64,000 bases of DNA from Sulfuricurvum sp. (GCA_028718525.1 JAQULP010000014.1:1-64000), one strand, 5' to 3'. Positions 1 through 14,257 are shown, numbered from the stretch's first letter. Notes: a model not told the origin generated them from the letters alone. Program-made: numbers and translations.

Positions 1-371
1 TGGTATCGTTGTACCATGGTCAATTGGTTGTAACTCATGAAAGTCCCTTTATCTCTGGTCGGATAAAATCGACTCTAATCTACAACCTCTTGATCAACCC
101 TGTTGCACTTTAAATTTGAATTGGCGATTCCTATCATATTTTCCCCTGCATTGTTACCCATATTCTCCATCTCCAACCCGATAGTCAGCCCATTATTGAT
201 CGTAGCGGCACCCCACAGAGTCAATATCATCCGTAAAAATGGACATATTTCACATCATGCGATGGAGATAAAACTTTTTCATCAGGATAATAAAGAACAA
301 AATAATGATAAAATCAGCCTGTTATTCAAATTCTTGATTTAGATAACGGTCTTGACAAGGTTGCTGATTTT

Positions 372-2996
372 ATGAAAACACTAATGAATCTATCGCGGGC
401 TGAGCAACTGCATAATTTGCTGAAAACCAGTAAATTAGGCATTTTTACCAGTCTATTACTAGCCTTGGTACTTGTTTTAGCCGAAAGTACTCTAACCAAT
501 ATAAAGGTCCTCCTCATTTGGTTTGTTACACTATTTTTAGTATCCCTGGTACGGATTATACTTATCACCCTTTATCAGCAAATTCCCGAAGAAAACATAC
601 AGACAACAGCCATACGTCTTAGAAATATACGTATCGGTACCTATATATCCGGTATTCTCTGGGGATCGATCGGCGTAATATTATTCGCTTCAAGTGATTT
701 GGATCATCTACTCTTTTTAATTTTTATCTTGGCCGGTTTAACTTCCGGCAATACGGTTTCCAATGCAGCGGATCTACCGAGCAGTATCGGTTTTTCCCTC
801 TTGGCACTATCACCGCTTACCGTCACTCTATTGTTGCATGAAACCGCTCTATCGTCCTATATGGGGATCGCCATGCTCCTTTATTTCGGACTTATCCTGG
901 TTATCGGGCGATTTATGAATACAAACATCATTAAAAGCACCCTCATACAACACAAAGCCGAAGCCAGTGAAAGAGAGGCACGCTTTAGCGAGGAGCGTTA
1001 CCGTCTGATTCTGCAAAATACGCCGGCCGGAATAGTCCATTATAATCGTGATTTGATTATTACCTACTGCAATGACCGATTTGCACAGGTGATGAAAGCA
1101 CCGAAAGAGAAACTTATCGGACTTGACATTAAAACCTTGCGAGATCAACGGGTCATACCTCCCCTATTGGAAACATTAGAAGGAAAAGAGGGTGTGTACG
1201 AAGGGGAATACCTCTCGACACTCAGCAATACCCAACTGTGGATTATTATGTCTTATGTACCGCTGCGTGATCCAGACGGGATGATTGAAGGCGGTATTGC
1301 CATCATCGAAGATAAAACAGCCGAAAAGCTGGCGGAAGACGAAACCACCAAACTGTTAACCAATCTGCGTCAAGCCGAAAAGATTGCTCAAATCGGAAAT
1401 TGGCATCTGGATTTGAGGAATAACAAATTGGACTGGTCTGATGAGATATTTCAGATTTTTGAACTCGATAAAGAAACCTTTGAACCCAATTACACAACTT
1501 TTTTAAACGTCATCCACCCGGATGATCGTTTAAAAGTTTCAACCGCCTATGAAACTTCCCTCGTTACCAAAGAAAAATACGAAATTACCCACAGACTTAT
1601 GATGAAAGACGGAAGAATCAAATATGTCAGCGAACAATGTGAGACCAAATTTGATGAAGAGGGTACACCGCTTTGTTCATTAGGTACGGTTCAGGATATC
1701 AGCAAGCAGATGGAATATCAATCCCGCTTGGAAAAAAGTGAAAACACCCTCATGTTTTTATTGAAAATGAGCCCGATTGCGGTGAGAATTGCCAAAAGCG
1801 AAGGGAATGAAGTTGTTTTTGCCAATGAAGCGTATGCGCATCTCATTCAAGCAGACATCTCTGCCGTTACCGGCAAAAATCCAAAAAATTATTATATGCA
1901 TCAAGAAGAATATAACGAAATAGTCAAACACATTATCAATAAAGAGATCATCTACAATAGACTGGTAGAACTTTACATCAACCATCGAACCGTATGGGCT
2001 TTAGCCTCGTATATGCCTATCGATTTTGAAGGGGAAGCATGCGTTTTAGGCTGGTTTTATGATATCACGGAAGAGAAGAACCTGCAAAAAGAGTTAGAAG
2101 GGCAAAGAGATGAATTTAAAACCATCTTCAACACCTCAAAAGATGGAATCGCCATCTTGGATAGGGAGGCAAACTTCTTGGATTTCAACGACGCCTATCT
2201 GGAAATGACCGGTTTTTCCCGAGAAGAGCTTCTTACTAGAAATTATCTCTTCCTCACCGCTCCGGATGATCTAGAACGCTCAACTCAGGCGTTCAATACT
2301 ATTGCTGAAATCGGTTTTATTAAAGATTTCGAAAAAATGTGTATTGTCAACGATGGAAAACAGCTTTATATCAATACAACAGCCACACTTTTACCGGATA
2401 AGCAACGCATTTTAGTCAGTACCAAAGATATCACTAAAATGAAAGAACATACGCAACAACTCGAATACATAGCCCATTACGATGCCCTGACAGGCTTGCC
2501 GAATCGTATTTTAGAAGCGGATCGACTCCGTCAGGGGATGATTCAATCCCAACGCCGCGGAACTAACCTATCCGTCCTTTATCTTGACCTTGACGGGTTT
2601 AAACAAATCAATGATACCTATGGGCATGATGTAGGGGACCAATTGCTTATAGGTCTTTCGACACGGATGAAACACGCATTACGGGAAGGGGATACCCTTT
2701 GCCGATTGGGAGGTGATGAATTTGTCGCCATTCTTGTCGATTTAGCCGATACATCCGATGCCGTACCTATTATTCACCGACTTCTTGAAGCGGCACACCA
2801 ACCGATCAACCTCGGTTCATTAACCGTTCAAGTCTCTACCAGTATCGGAGTCACTTTTTATCCTCAGCCGGATGACGTGGATGGAGATCACCTTATCCGA
2901 CAAGCCGATCAAGCGATGTATATCGCTAAACAATCCGGAAAAAACAGCTATCGTATCCATAATTTTAAAGAAGCGCCTTCATACGACCTACAATAG
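372..2996 (+). CDS. Membrane-anchored multi-PAS diguanylate cyclase (GGDEF)
   Basis: ORF 874 aa; hydrophobic N-terminal helices, several PAS-like segments, C-terminal GGDEF domain with RLGGDEFVAIL signature; no EAL seen. Confidence 0.9.
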   Translation: MKTLMNLSRAEQLHNLLKTSKLGIFTSLLLALVLVLAESTLTNIKVLLIWFVTLFLVSLVRIILITLYQQIPEENIQTTAIRLRNIRIGTYISGILWGSIGVILFASSDLDHLLFLIFILAGLTSGNTVSNAADLPSSIGFSLLALSPLTVTLLLHETALSSYMGIAMLLYFGLILVIGRFMNTNIIKSTLIQHKAEASEREARFSEERYRLILQNTPAGIVHYNRDLIITYCNDRFAQVMKAPKEKLIGLDIKTLRDQRVIPPLLETLEGKEGVYEGEYLSTLSNTQLWIIMSYVPLRDPDGMIEGGIAIIEDKTAEKLAEDETTKLLTNLRQAEKIAQIGNWHLDLRNNKLDWSDEIFQIFELDKETFEPNYTTFLNVIHPDDRLKVSTAYETSLVTKEKYEITHRLMMKDGRIKYVSEQCETKFDEEGTPLCSLGTVQDISKQMEYQSRLEKSENTLMFLLKMSPIAVRIAKSEGNEVVFANEAYAHLIQADISAVTGKNPKNYYMHQEEYNEIVKHIINKEIIYNRLVELYINHRTVWALASYMPIDFEGEACVLGWFYDITEEKNLQKELEGQRDEFKTIFNTSKDGIAILDREANFLDFNDAYLEMTGFSREELLTRNYLFLTAPDDLERSTQAFNTIAEIGFIKDFEKMCIVNDGKQLYINTTATLLPDKQRILVSTKDITKMKEHTQQLEYIAHYDALTGLPNRILEADRLRQGMIQSQRRGTNLSVLYLDLDGFKQINDTYGHDVGDQLLIGLSTRMKHALREGDTLCRLGGDEFVAILVDLADTSDAVPIIHRLLEAAHQPINLGSLTVQVSTSIGVTFYPQPDDVDGDHLIRQADQAMYIAKQSGKNSYRIHNFKEAPSYDLQ

Positions 2997-3015
2997 CCCC
3001 ATCTGATAAATGCCT

Positions 3016-5592
3016 TTAAAGCGATAACTCATCGGGGCGTTCTTCTTTTCGCTCTAATGAAGGAATTTTAATATAAAAGCAGGCGCCTTCGTGTCGATTT
3101 TCAAATCCGATAGACCCGTGAAGATTATTTTCAACAATTGATTTGGTGATGTAAAGGCCTAATCCACTCCCTTCTTGAGTCTCTTTCGTCGAAAAGTAAG
3201 GTTCGAAAACCCGATGTTTTATGGATTCCTCCACTCCCCCTCCATTATCGATAACTTCGATGATAAAGAGCCCTTTCTCCTGCAAATAACTGCTGGAAAC
3301 GACAATTTTAGCAGAAGCGACGTGACGGTATAACAAAATTTCTTTTGCATTATTAATCAAATTGAGGATCACCTGAACGACATCCTGATGCCGTGTATTG
3401 ATCGGCATATTCACGTTGTAGTGTTTTTCAAGGGTGATAGCATTGTTTTCTAAATTTTTTTCCAATAGCCGGATAGCATTATCTATAATTGTATTGAGTT
3501 CCATGGTTTCAATGCGCGTCTCACTTTGGAAATACTGGCTAAAATCATTTATCGTATTCGATAACAACTCGACTTGCTCCGTCATCGTTTTTATATTTCC
3601 TCCCTCTTGCAAATCCATAAGGTTGAGCGTAAGTTCCAAATCATTCAAACACATTTGAATCACGGCCAGCGGTTGTCTCCACTGGTGCGCTATCATCGTC
3701 AGCATCTCTCCTACCGCGGCAAGACGTGATTGTGCCAGTAACATTTTTTCTTTCTCCTGCAACTTGCTTTCGATACGCCGGTATTTACTGACATCCTCCC
3801 CAATCGCTATAAGATGGGTAATTGTTCCATGAATATCTTTCACCGGAGAAATGGCAACATGGATAATACGTTCGTCCCCGTCTTTATGCTGTTTTTTTAC
3901 CTCTCCTACCCATATTTTATCTTCAGAGAGGGTCGTATAAAGCTCTTCTGACGCAAGCGGATTGAGCCCGAGCGTATTGAGCATCTCGGCATTATGTCCC
4001 AACAGTTCTGTCTCTTCATACCCGCAGCACTCGCAAAAAGAGTGGTTAACATACTCTACAATCCCGTCTATTTTGGTGATCAGCACCGTATTATTCGATT
4101 GATCTACCGCTTTTTGAAGCAATATCAGTCTTTGATGCAACTCTTCACTGGAGGTGATATCGACTAAATTGATCACAAAAAGTGATCTATCATACGCAAA
4201 ACGGTCAAGATGCATATAAAATACCCGATAATGACCTTCTCTATCGAGCATCGTAATTTTGGAATACCCCTCTTGCTGCATCTCAAAAATATTCTGCAAA
4301 CATCCATGTTGCTTATCGTTATGTTCATTGTCAATAAAATAGGTACACAGCCCCCCCAGCAGAAGTATCTCATCAGGCGACGCAACACCGAAGAAATTCA
4401 AAAATGACTGGTTGCACTCAACAATGCGTGTTTCGTTACCCAGTACGGTTAATGCGGTTTGGCTATCAAGCATCTGCCGAAAAATGTGCTCACGCTCTAT
4501 TTGATTGGTCAATATTCCATTTAATGCGGCGATATCCCTGCTTTGTTTCTTTAACCGTCGATTGAGGAAAAGGATAGCGATTACGGATACACCCAACACC
4601 AGAATAATCAAACCGGCCAGAGTAATCTGTACGGCATACTTTCTCATCACCTCGGCAAAGGTGATCTCTCCCTTATAGGGAGGCATATTTAACGTCTTCA
4701 AAAGATCATGAACCGGTGAATAGTCCAGCGGAATCGTCCAATGATCCGTATTGGTACGTTTTGCCACCTCAAGCTGGGGATTAATCCCCAGCAAAGCGAT
4801 CAAAACCGATTCTGCCAGCTGATCGGGGGTATGAGAGAGTTTGGCAAAAGGCCATTCGGGATAAAGTGCGGTACTGACTAAAAACGGGAATCCGCGATAC
4901 TGTTTGGGCAGAAGAATACGTACCTCATCCAAACGGATTTTCCCCTCAGCCGCCATCCGTTCAAGAGTGTCACTGCGTACGGTTCCTACATCGGCACGCC
5001 CCTCCAATACAGCGTGAACGACGGCATCATGCGAATGAAAAAACATCAGTCGGGAGAAATCACTCTCTTCTATTCCATGATCAAGCAACTCTTTTTTGGC
5101 CATCACCCATCCTCCGAACGATGCCGGATCCACCGCTGCGAACCGTCTGTTCTGGAGATCCGTGGGTGTTTTAATCTCCGTGTTATCGTGACGCGTAAAA
5201 ATAACGCCCCCAAAACGCTGCTGTCCCGGTACCTTATCCGAATGGTTTTGCAATGTGGCGATTCGACTGACACCGTAACGGTATTCGAAGGTAACGTATT
5301 GAAGCGTATTGGTCAGAATAAAATCGATTGTGGCTTTTGCCACCGCATCATTTAGTTCATCAAATCCAAGCGGTACGATTTCGAATCGGTACCCAGGGAT
5401 CTGGGTGTTCAAATATTCGGACAGAGGCTGCCACTGCTCGAGCGTTTGCGCCGCCCCACGCTTTGCGAGAATGCCTATTTTAATGCTCTCTTTCACTTGC
5501 GCATAAACATTGATACTGCTGAAGAGAATCATCAGTATCATTGTGAAAATCATACGTATCCGCACTCTTAACGCATACCTGCTACGATGCAT
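3016..5592 (-). CDS. Sensor histidine kinase with PhnD/TtrS-like periplasmic binding domain, TM, PAS, HisKA/HATPase
   Basis: ORF 858 aa; signal peptide, PhnD-type binding domain (KIGILAKRG...DFILTNTLQYV), TM segment, PAS, H-box (IAHQWRQPLAVIQ), HATPase (DNGGGVEE...GSGLGLYITKSIV). Confidence 0.88.
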   Translation of the reverse strand: MHRSRYALRVRIRMIFTMILMILFSSINVYAQVKESIKIGILAKRGAAQTLEQWQPLSEYLNTQIPGYRFEIVPLGFDELNDAVAKATIDFILTNTLQYVTFEYRYGVSRIATLQNHSDKVPGQQRFGGVIFTRHDNTEIKTPTDLQNRRFAAVDPASFGGWVMAKKELLDHGIEESDFSRLMFFHSHDAVVHAVLEGRADVGTVRSDTLERMAAEGKIRLDEVRILLPKQYRGFPFLVSTALYPEWPFAKLSHTPDQLAESVLIALLGINPQLEVAKRTNTDHWTIPLDYSPVHDLLKTLNMPPYKGEITFAEVMRKYAVQITLAGLIILVLGVSVIAILFLNRRLKKQSRDIAALNGILTNQIEREHIFRQMLDSQTALTVLGNETRIVECNQSFLNFFGVASPDEILLLGGLCTYFIDNEHNDKQHGCLQNIFEMQQEGYSKITMLDREGHYRVFYMHLDRFAYDRSLFVINLVDITSSEELHQRLILLQKAVDQSNNTVLITKIDGIVEYVNHSFCECCGYEETELLGHNAEMLNTLGLNPLASEELYTTLSEDKIWVGEVKKQHKDGDERIIHVAISPVKDIHGTITHLIAIGEDVSKYRRIESKLQEKEKMLLAQSRLAAVGEMLTMIAHQWRQPLAVIQMCLNDLELTLNLMDLQEGGNIKTMTEQVELLSNTINDFSQYFQSETRIETMELNTIIDNAIRLLEKNLENNAITLEKHYNVNMPINTRHQDVVQVILNLINNAKEILLYRHVASAKIVVSSSYLQEKGLFIIEVIDNGGGVEESIKHRVFEPYFSTKETQEGSGLGLYITKSIVENNLHGSIGFENRHEGACFYIKIPSLERKEERPDELSL

Positions 5593-5906
5593 AAATTCCC
5601 CCCACCTTTGAACAAAACTTCTTCATTGACCGGTTGATAACAGATGGCTGATTTTTCAACCTATAGCTATCGTATCTTAAATTGGTTTGAAGCAAGGTAA
5701 TTCGAGTCCATTTTGATAACGCCTAAGTGTAACCACCATACACATTGGTTTGCTCTTTGTTTGTCTTTCTCCTCTAAAATGCCATCTTCACGCTAACTTC
5801 ACATTCTCTTAGCTACACTGCCGAGATTGAAATAAAATAGCCGAACTCTTTAGATAGTTATATGCGGCTCTTTTATTACCACAAAGAAAAAAAAAGGATA
5901 GAGTTA

Positions 5907-6488
5907 ATGATTAAAGAAGTCATTCTACTAAGTACAACAACGGCCATGCTAATTTTTAGCGGATGCAGTTCCAAAGAACCCTCAATTGACAAAACTGCCA
6001 ACGGATCGTCACTCACATTACCGACAGCGGCAATCGCCAATACAGAAAAAGTGAATACCGCCGACACAGGATCCATTTCATCCGCCGCACCGGAAGTCAT
6101 TAATCCAAATACTTTCGGTACCAAAAGCACAAACAGCGATATTGATACCGCTGCCAATCGAGTAGACGGAAAATTATCCAGTATCTATTTCGATTATGAT
6201 AACTACTCTATCCGTTCCGATATGGAACCGGTCCTCACTACCGATTCGGCTTTGGTTAAAAACAAAACGGTTAAGCTTGAGGGAAATTGTGATGAATTCG
6301 GAAGCGATGAATACAATTACGCTCTAGGACTCAAACGAGCCAATGCCGTTAAACAAACATTGGTAGACTCAGGCGTGAGTGCAGACTCAATCAGTATGGT
6401 CTCTTTAGGCAAAAGCAATCCTGTCTGTGTTGAACAAGATAAAGAGTGCTGGAGCAAAAACCGCCGCGTAGATTTCAAACTCCTCTAA
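5907..6488 (+). CDS. OmpA/Pal-like peptidoglycan-associated lipoprotein
   Basis: Lipobox LIFSGCSS; OmpA-like C-terminus (IYFDYDNYSIRSD...GNCDEFGSDEYNYALGLKRANAVK...NRRVDFKLL); ATG at 5907 preferred over 5862 because it begins the signal peptide after AAGGA. Confidence 0.85.
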   Translation: MIKEVILLSTTTAMLIFSGCSSKEPSIDKTANGSSLTLPTAAIANTEKVNTADTGSISSAAPEVINPNTFGTKSTNSDIDTAANRVDGKLSSIYFDYDNYSIRSDMEPVLTTDSALVKNKTVKLEGNCDEFGSDEYNYALGLKRANAVKQTLVDSGVSADSISMVSLGKSNPVCVEQDKECWSKNRRVDFKLL

Positions 6489-6498
6489 TCTGCCCCTT

Positions 6499-8097
6499 TT
6501 ATTTCGCCGTCTTATTCGACAGCAGTGTTATAAGCGGCTCGTTCTTCGGGCTGTTTAGAGCAAAACTGTTTTTTGAAGTATAGAGTCCGAATTCATTCCC
6601 TTTAAAACTGAAATAATGGTAGCTTGCCCCCTTGGCATCAAGCATATCAATAACATCGTTTACCCATCCAATAGAATTTTTCGCCGTAAACGTGCCGTAT
6701 TGCTGTCCGAATTCACTCACGTGAAACGGATACCCGGCGTAAAAATCGGCATACGTATTGAAATACCCCTGTACCTGTGTTTTCGTTACATCAACTCCGT
6801 ATACACTCGTGTTATTGTCGGTAAAGCTATTCCACGGATCGTAAAAATGGAAATCATACAAAATGTTGCTATAACCGCTGAGGAGAAACGGCGAAGCATC
6901 ACTCGAAAACCCGTTTTCCACATTGATGATATGGTGCGTATCGACCGTTTTTATCGTATCAATCGTATCGGAAAGGAGCGCAAGATATTGCGCCTGAGTT
7001 GTCGCGCACGGCTCATTGATAAGATCATAGGCGGCAATGACGGGCTCATTACGGTAACGGCCGGCAATCTCTTTCCACATCTTCTTGTATCGGTCCTGAT
7101 AGAGCGATGAACCCCAAAATGCGGTAACGTTTCTAGGTCCCTGGAATCCGCCTCCCTGAGGTGCGTGCATATCCAGTACAATGTAGAGTCCCGCCTCTTT
7201 GGCCCAGCCAATCATAAAGTTCAACCATTCAAATCCGCTCTCTTTGTAAACATACGGTGCGGACTCATCTTCAAAAGTGCGATACCATAACGCGATCCGA
7301 ACCGAATTGAATCCCATTTTTTTCAGAGCGATCAGATCGTCCTTATCGTAATTGTAATAGCTGTAGTTCATAAAAGCAGCCGCAGTGGTATCGTCAGTAG
7401 CGGCATCTTCATCACTGTAAGCAATTAGATTGATACCGCGTAAACGAACGGTTTCTCCGGCAGCATTTTTGATGAGCGGACCTGAAGTGCGCAAAGCATC
7501 ATTGTTGTCGGTTTGACTTGGCTGGTAGTTTGAACTGACGATTTCAACATCGTCCAGATAATAATCATCCTTAAAACTATTTGAGTTGACGTACAGTTTT
7601 ATCCCGGAATCAATCTCCGCCTGCGTAAATCGGACAAACGCTCTAAATTTCGTCCAATTATCATCGTCTACCAAAACACGATTTAAACTTTTATACGTAG
7701 CGGTGCCGATTTTGACATTTAGGGCATAGGTGTCCGTATGGGTTCCCCCCCGCTTAAGATATCCCCGGATAACGTACGTAGTCTCTTTTTTGAGAAAAGC
7801 AGAGATATCTTTATAGGCTCCGTCATAGGTATTGGCACGGTTGAAAACGTTTAGGGCCCCGGGAGTTTTATTGGATAGGACTCCACTTTGCGATACTTCC
7901 CCGGCACCGGTATAAAACAGTGTCCATCCCTGGGTCGAATCCGCGAACGTACTGCTCATGATTACCGATTCGCTTTGATACGTCACCGCATTTGGCTGAT
8001 AATAGGTAGTTTGCGACGAAGAACCGCCTCCACCTCCGCAACCGGTAAACATCACCAGAATAAGCAATCCACATATACCTTCAAAAATTCTATTCAT
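6499..8097 (-). CDS. GH5-type glycoside hydrolase (cellulase family) lipoprotein with N-terminal carbohydrate-binding-like region
   Basis: Lipobox MFTGCGGGGG; GH5 acid/base motif DLINEPCAT and nucleophile motif FHVSEFGQ; N-terminal beta-rich CBM-like part; start at 8097 (MNRIFEGICG) chosen. Confidence 0.85.
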   Translation of the reverse strand: MNRIFEGICGLLILVMFTGCGGGGGSSSQTTYYQPNAVTYQSESVIMSSTFADSTQGWTLFYTGAGEVSQSGVLSNKTPGALNVFNRANTYDGAYKDISAFLKKETTYVIRGYLKRGGTHTDTYALNVKIGTATYKSLNRVLVDDDNWTKFRAFVRFTQAEIDSGIKLYVNSNSFKDDYYLDDVEIVSSNYQPSQTDNNDALRTSGPLIKNAAGETVRLRGINLIAYSDEDAATDDTTAAAFMNYSYYNYDKDDLIALKKMGFNSVRIALWYRTFEDESAPYVYKESGFEWLNFMIGWAKEAGLYIVLDMHAPQGGGFQGPRNVTAFWGSSLYQDRYKKMWKEIAGRYRNEPVIAAYDLINEPCATTQAQYLALLSDTIDTIKTVDTHHIINVENGFSSDASPFLLSGYSNILYDFHFYDPWNSFTDNNTSVYGVDVTKTQVQGYFNTYADFYAGYPFHVSEFGQQYGTFTAKNSIGWVNDVIDMLDAKGASYHYFSFKGNEFGLYTSKNSFALNSPKNEPLITLLSNKTAK

Positions 8098-8209
8098 TAC
8101 CAACCCACTTTCGCTTTTCTTATGATATTCACACCATTGTTTCTTCATTTGTATTACAATTATAGTCTTGTGATGATTAAACATCGTGAAAAAAAGGGGG
8201 AATATCGTT

Positions 8210-11776
<3,567 letters not shown>

Positions 11777-11778
11777 TT

Positions 11779-12774
11779 ATGGATCTCTCTACTACACTCT
11801 TAGGGCTCAAGCTCAAAAACCCCCTTATGGCCAGCGCATCACCCCTGACCGCTTCGCTGGAGAGCATTCAGCGTCTTGAAGATAACGGTATCGCCGCAGT
11901 CATCATGCACTCCCTGTTCGAAGAGGAGATTAATCATGAAATCGGGCAAATAGACCATTTTCTCCATATTCACAACCATGCAAACGCCGAAGCCTTAAGC
12001 TATCTCCCCGGCGAAGCCGATTTTGACAATCTTCAGTCGGATCATTATCTCGAAGAGATCCGACGCGTAAAAGAGTCCGTCTCTATCCCCGTCATCGCGA
12101 GTCTCAACGGGATCTCTGCCGGAGGGTGGGTGAGTTATGCCACCAAACTCCAAGCTTCAGGGGCCGATGCACTGGAATTGAACATCACCTATATCCCTAC
12201 ATCGATCGATATGGACGGCAGAGCCGTCGAACAAATGTATCTCGATACGGTAGCACAGGTCAAACAGCAGATATCCATCCCCTTAAACGTCAAAATGAAC
12301 CCCTATTTTTCCAGCCCGGCCAATATGGCCAAACGACTGGTCGAAGCGGGTGCAGACGGCCTCGGAATCTTTGATAACCCGATACGGGTCGATATAGATT
12401 TGGAACTGCTCAGCCCGCTGCGCATACCGAATATCACTTCATCCGCAAACCTAAGCGAGACACTGCGCTGGTGTGCCATCCTCTACAAACAGCTGCCGTG
12501 TTCGCTGTATGCCAATACGGGGATTCATACGGCCGAAGATGTCCTGAAGGCCATTATGAGCGGTGCTGATGCAACAGCGTTCACCTCGCTTTTGCTGCAA
12601 CACGGGGAAAAAGCGGTTCTCTCGCTATTAGAGGGGATAACCCATTGGATGGAAAAATATGAATACGATTCCATTTCACAGATGAAGGGGAGCATTTCAT
12701 TAATCCATACCGACAATGCATCGGCCTATGAACGCAATTCGTACATGCACGCTTTGCAACAGTACCGCCATTAA
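11779..12774 (+). CDS. Dihydroorotate dehydrogenase-like protein
   Basis: TIM-barrel DHOD family: MDLSTTLLGLKLKNPLMASASPLT, SIPVIASLNG, SIPLNVKMNPYFS; 2 nt after nifJ. Confidence 0.88.
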   Translation: MDLSTTLLGLKLKNPLMASASPLTASLESIQRLEDNGIAAVIMHSLFEEEINHEIGQIDHFLHIHNHANAEALSYLPGEADFDNLQSDHYLEEIRRVKESVSIPVIASLNGISAGGWVSYATKLQASGADALELNITYIPTSIDMDGRAVEQMYLDTVAQVKQQISIPLNVKMNPYFSSPANMAKRLVEAGADGLGIFDNPIRVDIDLELLSPLRIPNITSSANLSETLRWCAILYKQLPCSLYANTGIHTAEDVLKAIMSGADATAFTSLLLQHGEKAVLSLLEGITHWMEKYEYDSISQMKGSISLIHTDNASAYERNSYMHALQQYRH

Positions 12775-12820
12775 TACGCGGCATGTATTTATCCTTGGGT
12801 TGTTGACGAGGAGCTGTCGA

Positions 12821-14041
12821 TTACCCCATTTGCGCATCAAATTGGTTCACTTTTTCCATAGTGACGGCAATAATCGGTTCCAATCTTTCTGCGCTCAGGC
12901 CGTGTTTTCGTAAAAAATGTTCGATCGCTTCGATATCGAGGATCTCGATCGACCGGACCATCGTCAATAATTCACCGTAAAAGCCATCACCTTCAAATAA
13001 TGCCCGTTCAATCTCAGCCGTTACATTCAGCTTTCGCAGGACTTCCCGGTGAGGAATATTGAATAAAAGATGGATCAATGAAAGCATCCCTACAAAATAG
13101 GCCGTTGCCTGCTGCTCTTTGGTCGCTTTGGGTACAATCAGTTCCAATAATTTTGTCATCAGCTCTGTGCGGTTAATCACCATCAGCAACAAAGGAACCG
13201 TATTGCGTTCGGACGCCTGTGCCTCCGAAAACATCAGAAGCATAATCCACCGGGAGAGCGGTTCGCGCCCCATAAGGGTCAGAACATGCCGGATCGAGGA
13301 GACAGGATTACGAAGCGAAAAGACCGCAGTATTAATAAAACGGATGAGCTTTAGACTGACCATGTGATTGAATTCGAACGCATTAACCAGTTCATCGATG
13401 CCGACATCTCGCTGAAGCAGATTCCACAGCTGCATTACCGACTCTTGATCGAGAGAAAAGGAGGTATTTTCAAGTACTTTCGGCTTGGAAATAAAAAAGC
13501 CCTGAAAATAGGAAAAACCCTTGGCCAGACATTCAGTGTGGATATCATGCGAATCGATTTTTGAGCCGATAACGGTCAGCCCCCGTTTTTTGAGGTTTTC
13601 CACATCATCACGCTTAATCCTACCGCTTCGGGGGATATCGATTTTAAGATAGCTCAAATAGGGGAAAAGCGGGGTAAACTTCTCAATATTTTCAGGGGTA
13701 AACGCAAAATCGTTCAGGGCAAAACGGTACCCCTTTGCAGAAAGTTGGGCAAGACGTTGTTGCAGGTCTTCATCCACGGCAATATCTTCAAGAAGCGCAT
13801 AAACAACCCGCTCTTTGGGAAGCAATTCCTGAAGTTCGGCAACAATAAACCGTTCGTCGGCACGAATAAAACCGACCCGTTTTCCTAAAATCCTGTCGAT
13901 TCCGAAAATACTCTGAAGATTGTTAACCAACACTTCGGTAGCATACGTACTCTTGCTGCACCCGGAAGAGAATAAATCATAGGCAAACAAAGCTCCCCGC
14001 TCGTTGACGATAGGCTGTCGTCCGATGTAGCTGTTACCCAT
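12821..14041 (-). CDS. Degenerate EAL + HDOD domain signalling protein
   Basis: IGRQPIVNERGALFAYDLF...KIDI (EAL-like, motif residues lost) followed by HDOD (NPVSSIRHVLTLMGREPLSRWIMLL). Confidence 0.85.
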   Translation of the reverse strand: MGNSYIGRQPIVNERGALFAYDLFSSGCSKSTYATEVLVNNLQSIFGIDRILGKRVGFIRADERFIVAELQELLPKERVVYALLEDIAVDEDLQQRLAQLSAKGYRFALNDFAFTPENIEKFTPLFPYLSYLKIDIPRSGRIKRDDVENLKKRGLTVIGSKIDSHDIHTECLAKGFSYFQGFFISKPKVLENTSFSLDQESVMQLWNLLQRDVGIDELVNAFEFNHMVSLKLIRFINTAVFSLRNPVSSIRHVLTLMGREPLSRWIMLLMFSEAQASERNTVPLLLMVINRTELMTKLLELIVPKATKEQQATAYFVGMLSLIHLLFNIPHREVLRKLNVTAEIERALFEGDGFYGELLTMVRSIEILDIEAIEHFLRKHGLSAERLEPIIAVTMEKVNQFDAQMG

Positions 14042-14050
14042 TTTGTAAAC

Positions 14051-14257
14051 TTAACCCCTGGGAACTATCGATATGCTAAAAGTCAATCCCGTTTGCATCA
14101 CGACGAAATCATGTTTTTTGCAAAAATCTTTTTGCATCTGTTCAGCCATTTTGTACGCTTCTTCTTTGGCCTCATCAAGGTTTGCAAAATTCTGATGTTC
14201 TGCCATTCCGCTTCGTAAGAAACATCGGCATGGATTTTTAACCTCTACTTTATACAT
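14051..14257 (-). CDS. Small conserved-looking hypothetical protein (68 aa)
   Basis: ORF fits tightly between neighbours on the same strand. Confidence 0.6.
   Translation of the reverse strand: MYKVEVKNPCRCFLRSGMAEHQNFANLDEAKEEAYKMAEQMQKDFCKKHDFVVMQTGLTFSISIVPRG

Noticed and set aside
103-342. 79-aa plus-strand ORF at the window start
   Set aside because: No recognisable features or ribosome-binding site; the opposite strand reads more protein-like, so not called as a gene.
5592-5907. Pho-box-like CTTCACATTC sequence upstream of the Pal-like gene
   Set aside because: Match to a Pho box is too weak and not in the proper repeat arrangement.
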